From an uncultured Burkholderiales bacterium (GTDB lineage Bacteria; Pseudomonadota; Gammaproteobacteria; Burkholderiales; Burkholderiaceae_C): a stretch of 64,000 nucleotides of DNA. Where the stretch lies: assembly GCA_903887325.1 (NCBI GenBank), contig CAISPG010000078.1, forward strand, positions 1 to 64,000, written 5' to 3'. Below are positions 36,223-47,638 of the stretch, one piece after another. The position numbers and the translations under genes are program-made. Position 1 is the stretch's first letter. Every line of letters starts with the position of its first letter. The notes under the pieces were generated by a model, which saw only the letters and a program-made list of their open reading frames with translations, made no database searches and was not told the origin of the DNA.

Positions 36223-38553
36223 ATGCGTTTCCATATGCCTAACAAGCCCTTCGTAACGGGTTCTGCCCCTCTTTTTAAGCAGGCCTTGCTGCTGGCCATT
36301 GCTTCATGTTTCGCTGCACCCCCGTTGTTGTTGGCACAAGAGGCCGCAACAGGTGAAGAAGTGTTGCCCGATGTGCGCATCATTGCCACCACGCCTGTGG
36401 GTTCTACCGGTATTCCCATCACGAAATTTGCAGGCAATGTTCAAACCATCAATCAAAAAGACATGCCGCGTGATTTGCAAGGCTTCACCGATGTATTGAA
36501 CCAGAACATTGGCTCAGTCCATTTGAACGATACCCAAGGCAACCCTTTCAACATTGACTTGATGTACCGGGGCTTTACCGCTTCGCCTATTCTCGGGTCA
36601 TCGCAAGGTATTTCGGTCTTTCTGGATGGTATGCGTGTCAACGAACCTTTTGGCGACATCGTGCCCTGGGACTTGATACCGCAAATTGCGATTGCCAACA
36701 CCCTCGTGGTTCCCGGTTCCAACCCTGTGTACGGTTTGAACACCTTGGGCGGCGCCGTGGCCATGACCACCAAGCGCGGGTTCACCAATGAAGGCAGCGA
36801 AGCCAAACTGACCCTGGGTTCTTACAACCGCCGCAGCATCGAAGCGGAAAAAGGTGGCCATAGCGAAAACACAGACTATTATTTTGCAACCAGCCTTTAC
36901 GAGGACAGTGGCTGGGCCACTTACAACCCCAGCACTGTGCGCCAGTTTTTCGGCAAACTCGGGTTCATGGATGAAAAAAGGGATATTCAGTTTTCGTTTG
37001 CCTACACCGATAACTCGCTATACGGCAACCAGAGTACACCTACCACATTGCATGCCGCCGAGTATAAAAGTTACACCCACCCTGATTACACCAATACCCA
37101 GAACCTCACCTTGAATCTCAAGGGTGAGATGGACATGGGCGACGATAAAACAGTAGCCGGAAATATCTATTACCGCTGGATCAAGCGGGATGCCATGAAC
37201 AGTAATTTGAATGGTGTCACGACAGCGGGTACGACTTGCTCAGATTACACTAATTGCGTTGCAGCAAATTTACTGGCCAATTACACCCAAAATATTGTGG
37301 GTGCCAATGCGCAATGGTCTGCACTTGATAAATTGTGGGATCGCTCTAACACCATGACCTTGGGTACCAATATTGAATACGGTCGTACCACGTTCACCAA
37401 TAAAGGACAGAACGCATATGTTGATAGTTCGTTCGGCTTGGTGGCAGTAGACGCTTACCAGGATCAGGCCAACATCACATCAACTAACGGCCGTTTCGGC
37501 TTGTTTGCCACGGACACTCTGGACGCAACCGATAAGCTGGCTGTGACAGCTTCTGCGCGACTAGATTATGCGGATGTCAAATTAAACGGCAGTTCTTGTA
37601 CTGGAAACTCTAATACGGTCAATGATTTGTGTGGGTTTGATTCAACCTCATCCAATGATGGTTGGACATCTGTTAACGGAACCAGCAGTTACATCCGTTT
37701 GAACCCATCGTTGGGCACCACTTATCAGTTGTCTCCTCAAACCACTGGTTTTGCCACGTATTCAGAGGGTTTTCGCACGCCGTCTGCCATTGAGCTGGCA
37801 TGTGCTGATGCAGCCAATCCATGTACTGGCATACCCAACGCATTTGGAGCAGACCCGTATTTGAAAGCGGTAGTGTCAAAAACGTTGGAATTTGGCTTGC
37901 GGGGAAAAATAAGCGATGCTGCTATGTGGAGCTTTGCTGTTTTTCGAACTGATTTGTACAACGACATTCTGTTTAATGCCACAACGACTACTACGGGTTA
38001 TTTCTCTAACGTTGGTCAAACCCGCCGACAAGGCCTAGAGTTGGGGGTGCATGGCAATCTCAGCAGGTTTGACTATGCGGCAAATTTGAGTTGGATAGAG
38101 GCGACTTTCCAGTCTACTTTCCAAATTGCAAATGCTGCGAATAGTAGTTGTCCCGACCATGCAACCAGTATCTCTTGTCCAAGCAACAAAGTCGGCGACA
38201 AAATCCCCGGCATACCTGCAGGCGTAATGAAACTGAAACTCGGCTACGCACTTTCTGATGCGACACGCATAGGCACGAATATCCATGCACAAGGACCGCA
38301 ATACGCACGAGGCGACGAAAACAACCTGGATTCCAACGGCCAAATTCCAGGCTATGTGCTCCTAAATATCGATGCTAGCCACCGTATCAGCAAAACTTTC
38401 GAATTGTTTGGAGGTGTGTCCAATTTGATGGATAAGAGTTATGCCACTTACGGTGTACTCGGGCAGAATAATTTAAGCGGGGGCGGGTATGAGCAATTCC
38501 GCAGTTACGGTGCGCCCCGTACTTATTTCGCTGGTGTTCGCGGCAGTTTTTAA
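36223..38553 (+). CDS. TonB-dependent outer-membrane receptor
   Basis: Plug QTINQKDMPRDLQGFTDVLNQNIG...GISVFLDGMRVNEPFGD...PVYGLNTLGGAVAMTTKRG; C-terminal Phe barrel strand RTYFAGVRGSF. Confidence 0.92.
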   Translation: MRFHMPNKPFVTGSAPLFKQALLLAIASCFAAPPLLLAQEAATGEEVLPDVRIIATTPVGSTGIPITKFAGNVQTINQKDMPRDLQGFTDVLNQNIGSVHLNDTQGNPFNIDLMYRGFTASPILGSSQGISVFLDGMRVNEPFGDIVPWDLIPQIAIANTLVVPGSNPVYGLNTLGGAVAMTTKRGFTNEGSEAKLTLGSYNRRSIEAEKGGHSENTDYYFATSLYEDSGWATYNPSTVRQFFGKLGFMDEKRDIQFSFAYTDNSLYGNQSTPTTLHAAEYKSYTHPDYTNTQNLTLNLKGEMDMGDDKTVAGNIYYRWIKRDAMNSNLNGVTTAGTTCSDYTNCVAANLLANYTQNIVGANAQWSALDKLWDRSNTMTLGTNIEYGRTTFTNKGQNAYVDSSFGLVAVDAYQDQANITSTNGRFGLFATDTLDATDKLAVTASARLDYADVKLNGSSCTGNSNTVNDLCGFDSTSSNDGWTSVNGTSSYIRLNPSLGTTYQLSPQTTGFATYSEGFRTPSAIELACADAANPCTGIPNAFGADPYLKAVVSKTLEFGLRGKISDAAMWSFAVFRTDLYNDILFNATTTTTGYFSNVGQTRRQGLELGVHGNLSRFDYAANLSWIEATFQSTFQIANAANSSCPDHATSISCPSNKVGDKIPGIPAGVMKLKLGYALSDATRIGTNIHAQGPQYARGDENNLDSNGQIPGYVLLNIDASHRISKTFELFGGVSNLMDKSYATYGVLGQNNLSGGGYEQFRSYGAPRTYFAGVRGSF

Positions 38554-38847
38554 TTTTTAAAACCTCTCAGATAGCTTGATTCACTGTTTTTTGTAAGCCC
38601 GCAGCCCGGCTGACACCAAGGTGTTGGCCGGGCTGTCGCACATTTAAAAACGTGCAACGCTTAGGGCAAACGTAGTCATTGATACGTGCAATAGCCCCGT
38701 GCCTCAGGAGGGTATTGCCGCTAACTCATTTAAATTGTTGCAAAACGAGAATTTGAGGGCTAAAGCAAGGGCTTTCCCTAGGGTGAGCGGGGATAAAAAA
38801 TCATTAATATGACCATCGTTCCGCATCCCTCAATCAAGGAAGTATTT

Positions 38848-39306
38848 ATGAGCCTTCAATTCAAAGTTAACGGTAAATCCGTTTCGTCCAACTCCGAGGC
38901 AGACACGCCTTTGCTTTGGGTCATCCGTGATGAACTCGGCCTGACCGGCACAAAATTCGGTTGCGGCGCTGCCCTGTGCGGCGCTTGTACCGTGCATGTG
39001 AACGGCGAAGCTGTTCGTTCATGTCAAACCCAGGTCGGCAATATTGCCGGCTCTAACGTTGCCACCATCGAAGGCCTCGGCGGCACACACGCTCTGCAAA
39101 AAGCCTGGATCAAGCATCAGGTTCCCCAGTGCGGTTACTGCCAGTCCGGCCAGCTGATGAGCGCTGCTGCACTGCTGAGCAAAAACAAAAACCCTTCAGA
39201 TGCAGACATCGACGCAGCCATGGCTGGTAACGTCTGCCGTTGCGGTACTTACACACGTATCCGTGCTGCCGTCAAAGATGCAGCATCCCAGTTGCGCGCT
39301 GCTTAA
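38848..39306 (+). CDS. (2Fe-2S) small subunit of molybdenum hydroxylase (IorA-like)
   Basis: [63 protein letters not shown]. Confidence 0.92.
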   Translation: MSLQFKVNGKSVSSNSEADTPLLWVIRDELGLTGTKFGCGAALCGACTVHVNGEAVRSCQTQVGNIAGSNVATIEGLGGTHALQKAWIKHQVPQCGYCQSGQLMSAAALLSKNKNPSDADIDAAMAGNVCRCGTYTRIRAAVKDAASQLRAA

Positions 39307-39324
39307 TTTCAAAGGAAATACATC

Positions 39325-41466
39325 ATGATAAGCACAGAAACAAATCGCCGCGACTTCATCAAAACCACCAGCATCGCCACTTCCGGCCTGATGATGGGTG
39401 TGGTTCTGCCAAGTACCGTCTCCAAATCTATCGCTGCCGGCACATTGCACACACCTAACGCTTGGGTGCACATTGCTGACGACAACACCATCACGCTGCT
39501 GTCAGCACGTTCAGAAATGGGCCAGGGTGTTTACACCTCTATGCCTATGCTGATCGCTGAAGAGCTGAATGTTGACGTGAACAAGGTTGTCATTTCCGCG
39601 GCCCCTCCCGGAGCCGTGTATGTCAACGCTTTGCTCGGCGCCATGATTACCGGTGGTTCTACCTCCGTTCGTGACGGCTGGGAAAAACTCCGTATAGCCG
39701 GCGCACAAGTTCGTGAAATGCTGGTTGCCGGTGCTGCTGCTGAATGGGGTGTCCCCGCCAGTGCAGTGAAAGCTGAAAACGGCATGTTGACCGGCCCTGG
39801 CGGCAAAAAAGCCACCTACGGTCAAATGGCAGAAGCCGCTTCCAAGCAGCCCGTGCCTGAAAAGCCCGCCATCAAAGCAGCCAAAGACTTCCGCGTTGTC
39901 GGCAAGCGCATTGTCCGCACTGATGCTCCTGCCAAAGTCAACGGCACCGCAGAATTCGGTATTGACGTTCGTCTGCCCGGCATGGTTTACGCCAGCCTGG
40001 AACAGTCACCTGTCATCGGCGGCAAAGTCATTCGCGTTGACAGCACAGCAGCCAAAGCCATGCCTGGCGTGGTTGACGTGATTGAAATCCCTGATGGCGT
40101 GGCTGTTGTTGCCAATTCCTACTGGGGTGCAGTCAAAGCACGTCGCGCTCTGAAAATCGAATGGGACTTCGGTGCAGGCGCAAACCTGTCATCCGACGGC
40201 ATGATCGAGACTCACAGACAAGCTTCTTCTACCGGCAAAGTGCTGCCAATTCAGCCTGCTAAAGGCGATGTGATGGCAGCCATCGGTGGTTCAGCCAAGA
40301 AAATGTCTGCTACTTACATTACACCCCTGCAGTCTCATTCACCCATGGAACCCATGAACTTCACGGCCCACGTCACCGGCGGTAAAGCGCTGTTGATCGG
40401 ACCTACCCAGTTCCAACAAGGCGTTCAAGGTAGCGTTGCTGGCGCTCTAGGCATCAAGCCTGAAGACGTGCAAGTGCAAACCACCTTCTTGGGTGGCGGT
40501 TTTGGTCGTCGTATTGAGCTGGACTTCCCGGTTCAGGCTGCACTGATTTCTAAAGCAGTCAAGCTGCCAGTGAAATTGGTCTGGTCACGCGAAGATGACA
40601 TGACCCATGACTTCTACCGTCCCATCGGCTTCAACCAGATCAATGCCGGTCTGGATTCCAATGGCATGCCTGTCGGTTTGCACTTCAAGCTGACTTCACA
40701 GTCCATCACACAGCGCGCTTTCGGTCTGCCGAAAGACACTATGGATCCTTTCATGGTTGAAGCAGCTGTTGCGCCTTACAACATTGCCAATACCCAGCAC
40801 GACCTGGTCATCCATGATGCCGGTTTGCGTGTGGGTTACTGGCGCGGTGTGAGCCACAACATGAACGTTTTTGCCAATGAAAGCTTCGTTGACGAAATGG
40901 CTCTGGCTGCCGGCAAAGACCCTGTGGAATACCGCATGGCCATGTTGGAAGGCAAAACACGCTTCCAGAACGTCCTGAAACTTGCTACGGATAAAGCCGG
41001 CTACAAAAAAGGCGCAGGCAAAGGCAATGCATTCGGCGTATCCATCATGGAAGGTTATGACACCTACGTCGCCGTTGTTGCTGAAATCAGCATCGGTGCC
41101 GATGGCGAAGTCAAAGTGGTGAAAGCCACTGTGGCAGCCGACATGGGCATGATCGTCAACCCTGAAATCGTTGAGCAGCAAATCCAGTCCAGCATCATCA
41201 TGGGCATGGGCACTACGCTCAAGCATTCCATCACGCTGGTAAACGGACGCGTTCAGCAAACCAACTTCAATACATACCCGATGGTTCGTACCAACGAAGC
41301 ACCGCTGGTTGACATTGTGTTGGTCAAGAGCGCTGAGAAGCCTGGTGGTATCGGCGAACCCGTCACAGCGGCCATCGTGCCTGCTCTGGCTAACGCTGTT
41401 GCCAAACTGACTGGCAAGCGTGTTCGCACACTGCCTATCACCGGCAAAGCTATTCAGCAAGCCTGA
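39325..41466 (+). CDS. Molybdopterin-binding large subunit (IorB-like aldehyde/isoquinoline oxidoreductase family), TAT signal
   Basis: NRRDFIKTTSIATSGLMMGVVLP TAT-like leader; QSHSPMEPMNFTAHV; TTFLGGGFGRRIELDFPVQAALISK; GGIGEPVTAAIVPALANAV. Confidence 0.9.
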   Translation: MISTETNRRDFIKTTSIATSGLMMGVVLPSTVSKSIAAGTLHTPNAWVHIADDNTITLLSARSEMGQGVYTSMPMLIAEELNVDVNKVVISAAPPGAVYVNALLGAMITGGSTSVRDGWEKLRIAGAQVREMLVAGAAAEWGVPASAVKAENGMLTGPGGKKATYGQMAEAASKQPVPEKPAIKAAKDFRVVGKRIVRTDAPAKVNGTAEFGIDVRLPGMVYASLEQSPVIGGKVIRVDSTAAKAMPGVVDVIEIPDGVAVVANSYWGAVKARRALKIEWDFGAGANLSSDGMIETHRQASSTGKVLPIQPAKGDVMAAIGGSAKKMSATYITPLQSHSPMEPMNFTAHVTGGKALLIGPTQFQQGVQGSVAGALGIKPEDVQVQTTFLGGGFGRRIELDFPVQAALISKAVKLPVKLVWSREDDMTHDFYRPIGFNQINAGLDSNGMPVGLHFKLTSQSITQRAFGLPKDTMDPFMVEAAVAPYNIANTQHDLVIHDAGLRVGYWRGVSHNMNVFANESFVDEMALAAGKDPVEYRMAMLEGKTRFQNVLKLATDKAGYKKGAGKGNAFGVSIMEGYDTYVAVVAEISIGADGEVKVVKATVAADMGMIVNPEIVEQQIQSSIIMGMGTTLKHSITLVNGRVQQTNFNTYPMVRTNEAPLVDIVLVKSAEKPGGIGEPVTAAIVPALANAVAKLTGKRVRTLPITGKAIQQA

Positions 41467-41506
41467 TCAACACCAGTGGCTGTTCGCAGCCATTGGGTTT
41501 GGTTCG

Positions 41507-41537
41507 AAAAAGAGCGGGAATTTCCCGCTCTTTTTTT
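41507..41537 (+). terminator. Intrinsic terminator after the Mo-hydroxylase operon
   Basis: AAAAAGAGCGGGAA-TTTCCCGCTCTTTTTTT. Confidence 0.85.
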
Positions 41538-41602
41538 GTCTAAAAATTTTCAGCTTATTGATTGCAAGAATCTCACATCGTATTTTGAGAGGTAGAAACC
41601 AG

Positions 41603-43281
<1,679 letters not shown>

Positions 43282-43323
43282 ACTGTATATATATCTTTCA
43301 ATCCATGCCACTGTGATGAAGCA

Positions 43324-44517
43324 ATGTCAATGCTGAACACATTGGCCGTAGCGGGCGGTGGCATTGGCGGACTTGCAACTGCGCTGGCGCTTGGCCAAAC
43401 TGGTGTGCGTCTAAACGTCTACGAACAAGCGGATGCATTTACCGAGACAGGTGCCGGCATAGGACTCGGGCCGAATGCCATGCGGGTGTTGGATCAATGG
43501 GGATTAAGCAGCGAATTGCGCTCGACCGGCTGCATCCCTGAGTATTTGCAGTCACGCCGCGCAGATGACGGGCGTATTGCGGGACGTTTGCCTATGGGCC
43601 AGTCTTATATCGAAAAATACGGCGCACCCTATCTGACGGTACACCGGGCTGATTTGCATCAGATATTGCTTGAAGCAGTAAAAAAACAAGCTGTCACTGA
43701 ACTCTTTTTGAATCACACACTGATGGCGATTGATGTTCGATCGCAAGATATTGATCTTAAGTTCCAAGAAATTAACGAGTCACATCAAACAATGGCGCTG
43801 GTAGGTGCAGATGGTTTACACAGCCGTGTTCGTACTTCGATACTTGGCGCTGATGAACCTGTGTCAAGCGGTCATTGGGCTTATAGAGCATTATTGCCTA
43901 TGCACAGTTTGCCTCAGACAATTCAAGAATCGCACATTGGTATTTGGATGGGTAAGCGCTTGCATGTGGTGCATTACCCGGTGCGAGGCGGTGAATTTTT
44001 AAATATCGTTGTGCTGGTTGAGACCACCGGCCATCAATCGCAAGCCGGTTGGGATGTGCTGCGCAGCACAGAGCAAATCAATGCTGATTTAAAGCAAGTA
44101 TTGCAAGGCTGTTGCAATGAATTACAAGCACTGATTAACAGGGTAGAAAACTGGCGCGCCTGGTGTTTGTTTGATCGCCCGCCTTTGCAAAGAGCGACGC
44201 AAATGGCGCGGGGCAGGGTGGCGCTATTGGGAGACGCAGCGCATCCCATGTTGCCTTACCTGGCTCAAGGGGCGGGTATGGCGATTGAAGATGCTGCTTG
44301 TCTGGCCGTGCAATGGCAGCGTATCGATTTGCCGGTAGAGCAGCGTTTTCTTAACTACGCGCAGGCTCGATGGCAACGGGTCTCACGAGTACAACAGCGC
44401 GCGCGTCGCAACGGCACCATTTTTCATGCCGATGGATGGCTGCGCTTGGCGCGGGACACGGCACTGGCGCTAGGAGGTTCTTATATGATAGACTTGCCGT
44501 GGTTGTACGCAGGCTGA
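43324..44517 (+). CDS. FAD-dependent aromatic-ring monooxygenase (salicylate/6-hydroxynicotinate hydroxylase-like)
   Basis: AVAGGGIGGLATALALGQTGVRLNVYEQA; GADGLHSRVR; GRVALLGDAAHPMLPYLAQGAGMAIEDAACLA. Confidence 0.85.
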   Translation: MSMLNTLAVAGGGIGGLATALALGQTGVRLNVYEQADAFTETGAGIGLGPNAMRVLDQWGLSSELRSTGCIPEYLQSRRADDGRIAGRLPMGQSYIEKYGAPYLTVHRADLHQILLEAVKKQAVTELFLNHTLMAIDVRSQDIDLKFQEINESHQTMALVGADGLHSRVRTSILGADEPVSSGHWAYRALLPMHSLPQTIQESHIGIWMGKRLHVVHYPVRGGEFLNIVVLVETTGHQSQAGWDVLRSTEQINADLKQVLQGCCNELQALINRVENWRAWCLFDRPPLQRATQMARGRVALLGDAAHPMLPYLAQGAGMAIEDAACLAVQWQRIDLPVEQRFLNYAQARWQRVSRVQQRARRNGTIFHADGWLRLARDTALALGGSYMIDLPWLYAG

Positions 44518-44562
44518 TTTTTTTGGCAATGCTGGTACAAAAAAAGCCTTAAAAGCCAACTT

Positions 44563-45504
44563 TCAAAGTCGCCCCAGCAGCAATAATTCCATCAAAGCTT
44601 TTTGCACGTGCAATCGGTTTTCAGCTTCGTCCCAGACCACGGACTGCGGGCCGTCTATCACAGCAGCTTGAACCTCTTCACCGCGATGGGCGGGCAGGCA
44701 ATGCATGAACAAAGCGTCCGGTTTGGCCGCAGCCATCATGGCTTCGTCTACGCACCAAGCGGCAAAGGCTGTGCGGCGGGCTTCATTCTCTGCTTCGTAG
44801 CCCATGCTGGTCCACACGTCGGTGGTCACCAAGTCTGCGTCTTTGCAAGCAGCCAGCGGGTCGGCAAATACTTTGAAACAGCCATTGTTGGCGACACCGG
44901 CCACCGATTGGTTGACCTCGTAGCCACCGGGTGTGCTGACATGCACAGTAAAGCCCAACAGATCAGCGGCCTGCAGCCACGTGTTGGCCATGTTGTTGCC
45001 GTCGCCCACCCAGGCCACCACTTTTCCCTTGAGACATGCCAGCGGCTGCGATACATCGCCACGGTGTTCAATGAAAGTGAATAAGTCTGCAAGGATTTGG
45101 CAGGGGTGAAATTCATTGGTCAAACCATTGATGACGGGAACCCGTGAATTGGCGGCGAAGCGCTCAATCTTTGTTTGCTCATAGGTGCGGATCATGACCA
45201 GATCGACCATACGGCTGATGACCTTGGCGGAGTCCTCTATGGGTTCAGCGCGCCCGAGTTGGCTGTCTCCAGTGGTCAGATGCACCACGGCTCCGCCCAT
45301 TTGGTACATGCCTGCTTCAAAGCTGATGCGCGTGCGCGTGGATGCTTTTTCGAAAATCATGGCCAGTGTGCGGTCTGTCAGCGGCTGGTGTTTGTCGTAG
45401 GCTTTGAATTTTTGTTTGATGAGTGCCGCTCGCGTGAACAGATAAGCGTAATCATCCGCCGTGAAATCGCTGAACTGTAAATAATGTTTCAGAGGCTGGC
45501 TCAT
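44563..45504 (-). CDS. argF: Ornithine carbamoyltransferase
   Basis: MIFEKASTRTRISFEAGMYQMGG; LTNEFHPCQILADLFTFIEHRG; MHCLPAHRGEEV. Confidence 0.95.
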   Translation of the reverse strand: MSQPLKHYLQFSDFTADDYAYLFTRAALIKQKFKAYDKHQPLTDRTLAMIFEKASTRTRISFEAGMYQMGGAVVHLTTGDSQLGRAEPIEDSAKVISRMVDLVMIRTYEQTKIERFAANSRVPVINGLTNEFHPCQILADLFTFIEHRGDVSQPLACLKGKVVAWVGDGNNMANTWLQAADLLGFTVHVSTPGGYEVNQSVAGVANNGCFKVFADPLAACKDADLVTTDVWTSMGYEAENEARRTAFAAWCVDEAMMAAAKPDALFMHCLPAHRGEEVQAAVIDGPQSVVWDEAENRLHVQKALMELLLLGRL

Positions 45505-45505
45505 G

Positions 45506-46708
45506 TCAGGCCTTAGGTGAAGTAGCTAGAAATTCTTTGACCAGAGGCACCAGCAATGCCACCACTTCATCTGCCTCAGCCTCGGTCATGATGAGCGCGG
45601 GCAACAAGCGTATGACGCTGTCGGCAGTCACACTCAACAATAAACCGGCTTGTAGCGCCTGTCCCATCAACGGGCCGCAGGGACGGTCCAGATCTATGCC
45701 AATCATCAAGCCGTTGCCGCGGATTTCCTTGAACCCTGCCACATGTTCAAGCTCGCGTTGCAATGCGTTTTTCAAATGCGTGCCGACGCGGGACGCGTTT
45801 TCCAGCAATCTGTCTTCTTCCATGATACGCAGTGTTTCCACCCCTGCGCGCATGGCCAAGGGGTTGCCGCCAAACGTCGTGCCGTGGTTACCCGGTTGAA
45901 AAATTTTGGCGGCCTTGGGGCCCGCCACCACCGCGCCAATCGGCACCCCCGAGCCCAACCCTTTGGCCAAAGGCATGACATCTGCGTGAATGCCTGCCCA
46001 TTGGTGGGCAAACCATTTGCCGGTGCGGCCGATGCCGCATTGCACCTCGTCAATCATCAGCAGCCAGTCGCGCTCATCGCACAGTTGGCGAATGGCACGC
46101 AAATAGTCTGCGCTCATAGGGTTGATGCCACCTTCGCCTTGTATGGTTTCGAAAAACACCGCCACTACATTGGGGTTGTTGACCGTGGCTATTTCAATCG
46201 CGGCGATATCGTTCATAGGCACGCGGATAAAACCTTCGACCAGCGGCCCGAACCCTTGCTGAATTTTGGCGTTGCCGGTGGCGCTCAGCGTTGCGATGCT
46301 GCGGCCGTGGAATGCTTTGTCATAGACCACGATTTCGGGTTTATCAATGCCTTTGTCATGGCCGAATTTGCGCGCCATCTTGAGTGCGGCTTCGTTGGCT
46401 TCCAAACCAGAGTTGCAGAAGAACACATTGCTCATGCCTGACAGCGCCACCAGTTTGTCGGCGAGTTGTTGTTGCAAAGGGATGTGGTAATAGTTGCAAC
46501 TGTGCATGATCTTGCTGATCTGGTCTTGCAAGGCGGGCACCAGCTTGGGGTGGTTGTGCCCCAAAGTGTTGACCGCGATACCGGCCAGCGCATCCAGATA
46601 ACGTTTACCGCTGGTGTCCCACACATAAACGCCTTGGCCATGCGACACCGTCATCGGCAGACGGCCATAGGTGTTCATCAAGTGAGCAGCAGGATCGGCA
46701 GTGGACAT
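45506..46708 (-). CDS. argD: Acetylornithine/succinyldiaminopimelate aminotransferase
   Basis: MNTYGRLPMTVSHGQGVYVWDTSGKRYLDALAGIAVNTLGHNHP; NSGLEANEAALKMAR; DEVQCGIGRTGKWFAHQ; PLAKGLGSGVPIGA. Confidence 0.94.
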   Translation of the reverse strand: MSTADPAAHLMNTYGRLPMTVSHGQGVYVWDTSGKRYLDALAGIAVNTLGHNHPKLVPALQDQISKIMHSCNYYHIPLQQQLADKLVALSGMSNVFFCNSGLEANEAALKMARKFGHDKGIDKPEIVVYDKAFHGRSIATLSATGNAKIQQGFGPLVEGFIRVPMNDIAAIEIATVNNPNVVAVFFETIQGEGGINPMSADYLRAIRQLCDERDWLLMIDEVQCGIGRTGKWFAHQWAGIHADVMPLAKGLGSGVPIGAVVAGPKAAKIFQPGNHGTTFGGNPLAMRAGVETLRIMEEDRLLENASRVGTHLKNALQRELEHVAGFKEIRGNGLMIGIDLDRPCGPLMGQALQAGLLLSVTADSVIRLLPALIMTEAEADEVVALLVPLVKEFLATSPKA

Positions 46709-46834
46709 GTGAACCTCGGGGTGTGGCGGAAAAGAAATCGGCTCTGAAGCCATGGAGACTTGGAGCCGCAAACATAGATTCTAGGGCGCATTGCTTGTCA
46801 GACGTTTGAAATAACTGGCATCTAAGATAGATCG

Positions 46835-47131
46835 GTGCAAAGCAATATTTCAAAAGAAGTCGTGATTCTGGGTGTCACTCAATCTGGTCAAACTTTCCGG
46901 CCAAGTGATTGGGCGGAGCGCTTGGCCGGAGTGATCAGCAGCATACGGCCCGCACCCGCCAACCCGGGCGACCACTTCAGTTATTCACCTTGGTGCGTGC
47001 CCAATACCTTGCAAGGTCAAAAATGCGTGATTGTTCATATTGACATTCGCGCAGCCAATGTCATGGCTTGGGATTTTTTAATGGGATTTGCCAAAGACAA
47101 CGACTTGCAAATTCTCGAGGTTAAGGAATAA
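46835..47131 (+). CDS. DUF3579-like small protein
   Basis: EVVILGVTQSGQTFRPSDWAERLAGVISSIRPAP...; matches the betaproteobacterial DUF3579 pattern as recalled. Confidence 0.7.
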   Translation: MQSNISKEVVILGVTQSGQTFRPSDWAERLAGVISSIRPAPANPGDHFSYSPWCVPNTLQGQKCVIVHIDIRAANVMAWDFLMGFAKDNDLQILEVKE

Positions 47132-47138
47132 GCGCCCA

Positions 47139-47165
47139 TGAAAAAACCGCCCGAAGGCGGTTTCT
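47139..47165. terminator. Hairpin between convergent genes (bidirectional terminator candidate)
   Basis: GAAAAAACCGCCCGAAGGCGGTTTCTC. Confidence 0.6.
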
Positions 47166-47239
47166 CACTTTTTTGCCAACAGCGCACCGGTTTCAAACGG
47201 CGGCCTGCTTGCGGCAGACCGGGCTGGGTACCTGAAACG

Positions 47240-47539
47240 TCAGGCGGCGAGGGCCAGGTGTTTCACCTTGGCGGCCAGGCGGCTCTTATCGCGAGCTGCC
47301 TTGTTTTTGTGGAAGATGTGTTTGTCAGCGATGATGTCCACCACCGATTGCATCTTGCCGAACAGTTCAGCGGCTTTGACTTTGTCACCGGCTTGAACTG
47401 CTTTTTCGACGTTCTTCACTGCTGTGCGGTATTTGGAGCGCAACGAGCTGTTGGCTTCGTTGAGTTTCACGTCCTGGCGGGCGCGTTTGCGGCCTGATGC
47501 CAGGCGCGGGTTCTTTTTCTTGGGTTTGGCTGAAGCCAT
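47240..47539 (-). CDS. rpsT: 30S ribosomal protein S20
   Basis: [48 protein letters not shown]. Confidence 0.96.
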   Translation of the reverse strand: MASAKPKKKNPRLASGRKRARQDVKLNEANSSLRSKYRTAVKNVEKAVQAGDKVKAAELFGKMQSVVDIIADKHIFHKNKAARDKSRLAAKVKHLALAA

Positions 47540-47638
47540 GGTTTTTCCTTTGAGTGTCTGAGGATGATGCTGGCAAAGCCGGACATTGTAGCAAATGCCC
47601 CCGGCTGACTGTCACCGGCGGCGGCTACACTGCGGCGG

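Noticed and set aside
38650-38691. Direct repeat ACGTGCAA (38650 and 38684) upstream of the Mo hydroxylase, possible regulator site or Moco riboswitch
   Set aside because: Too short to be significant and no riboswitch core could be traced by eye.
43324-44517. Assignment of the FAD monooxygenase as urate hydroxylase HpxO
   Set aside because: Motifs look closer to salicylate/6-hydroxynicotinate-type hydroxylases; genomic context alone is insufficient.
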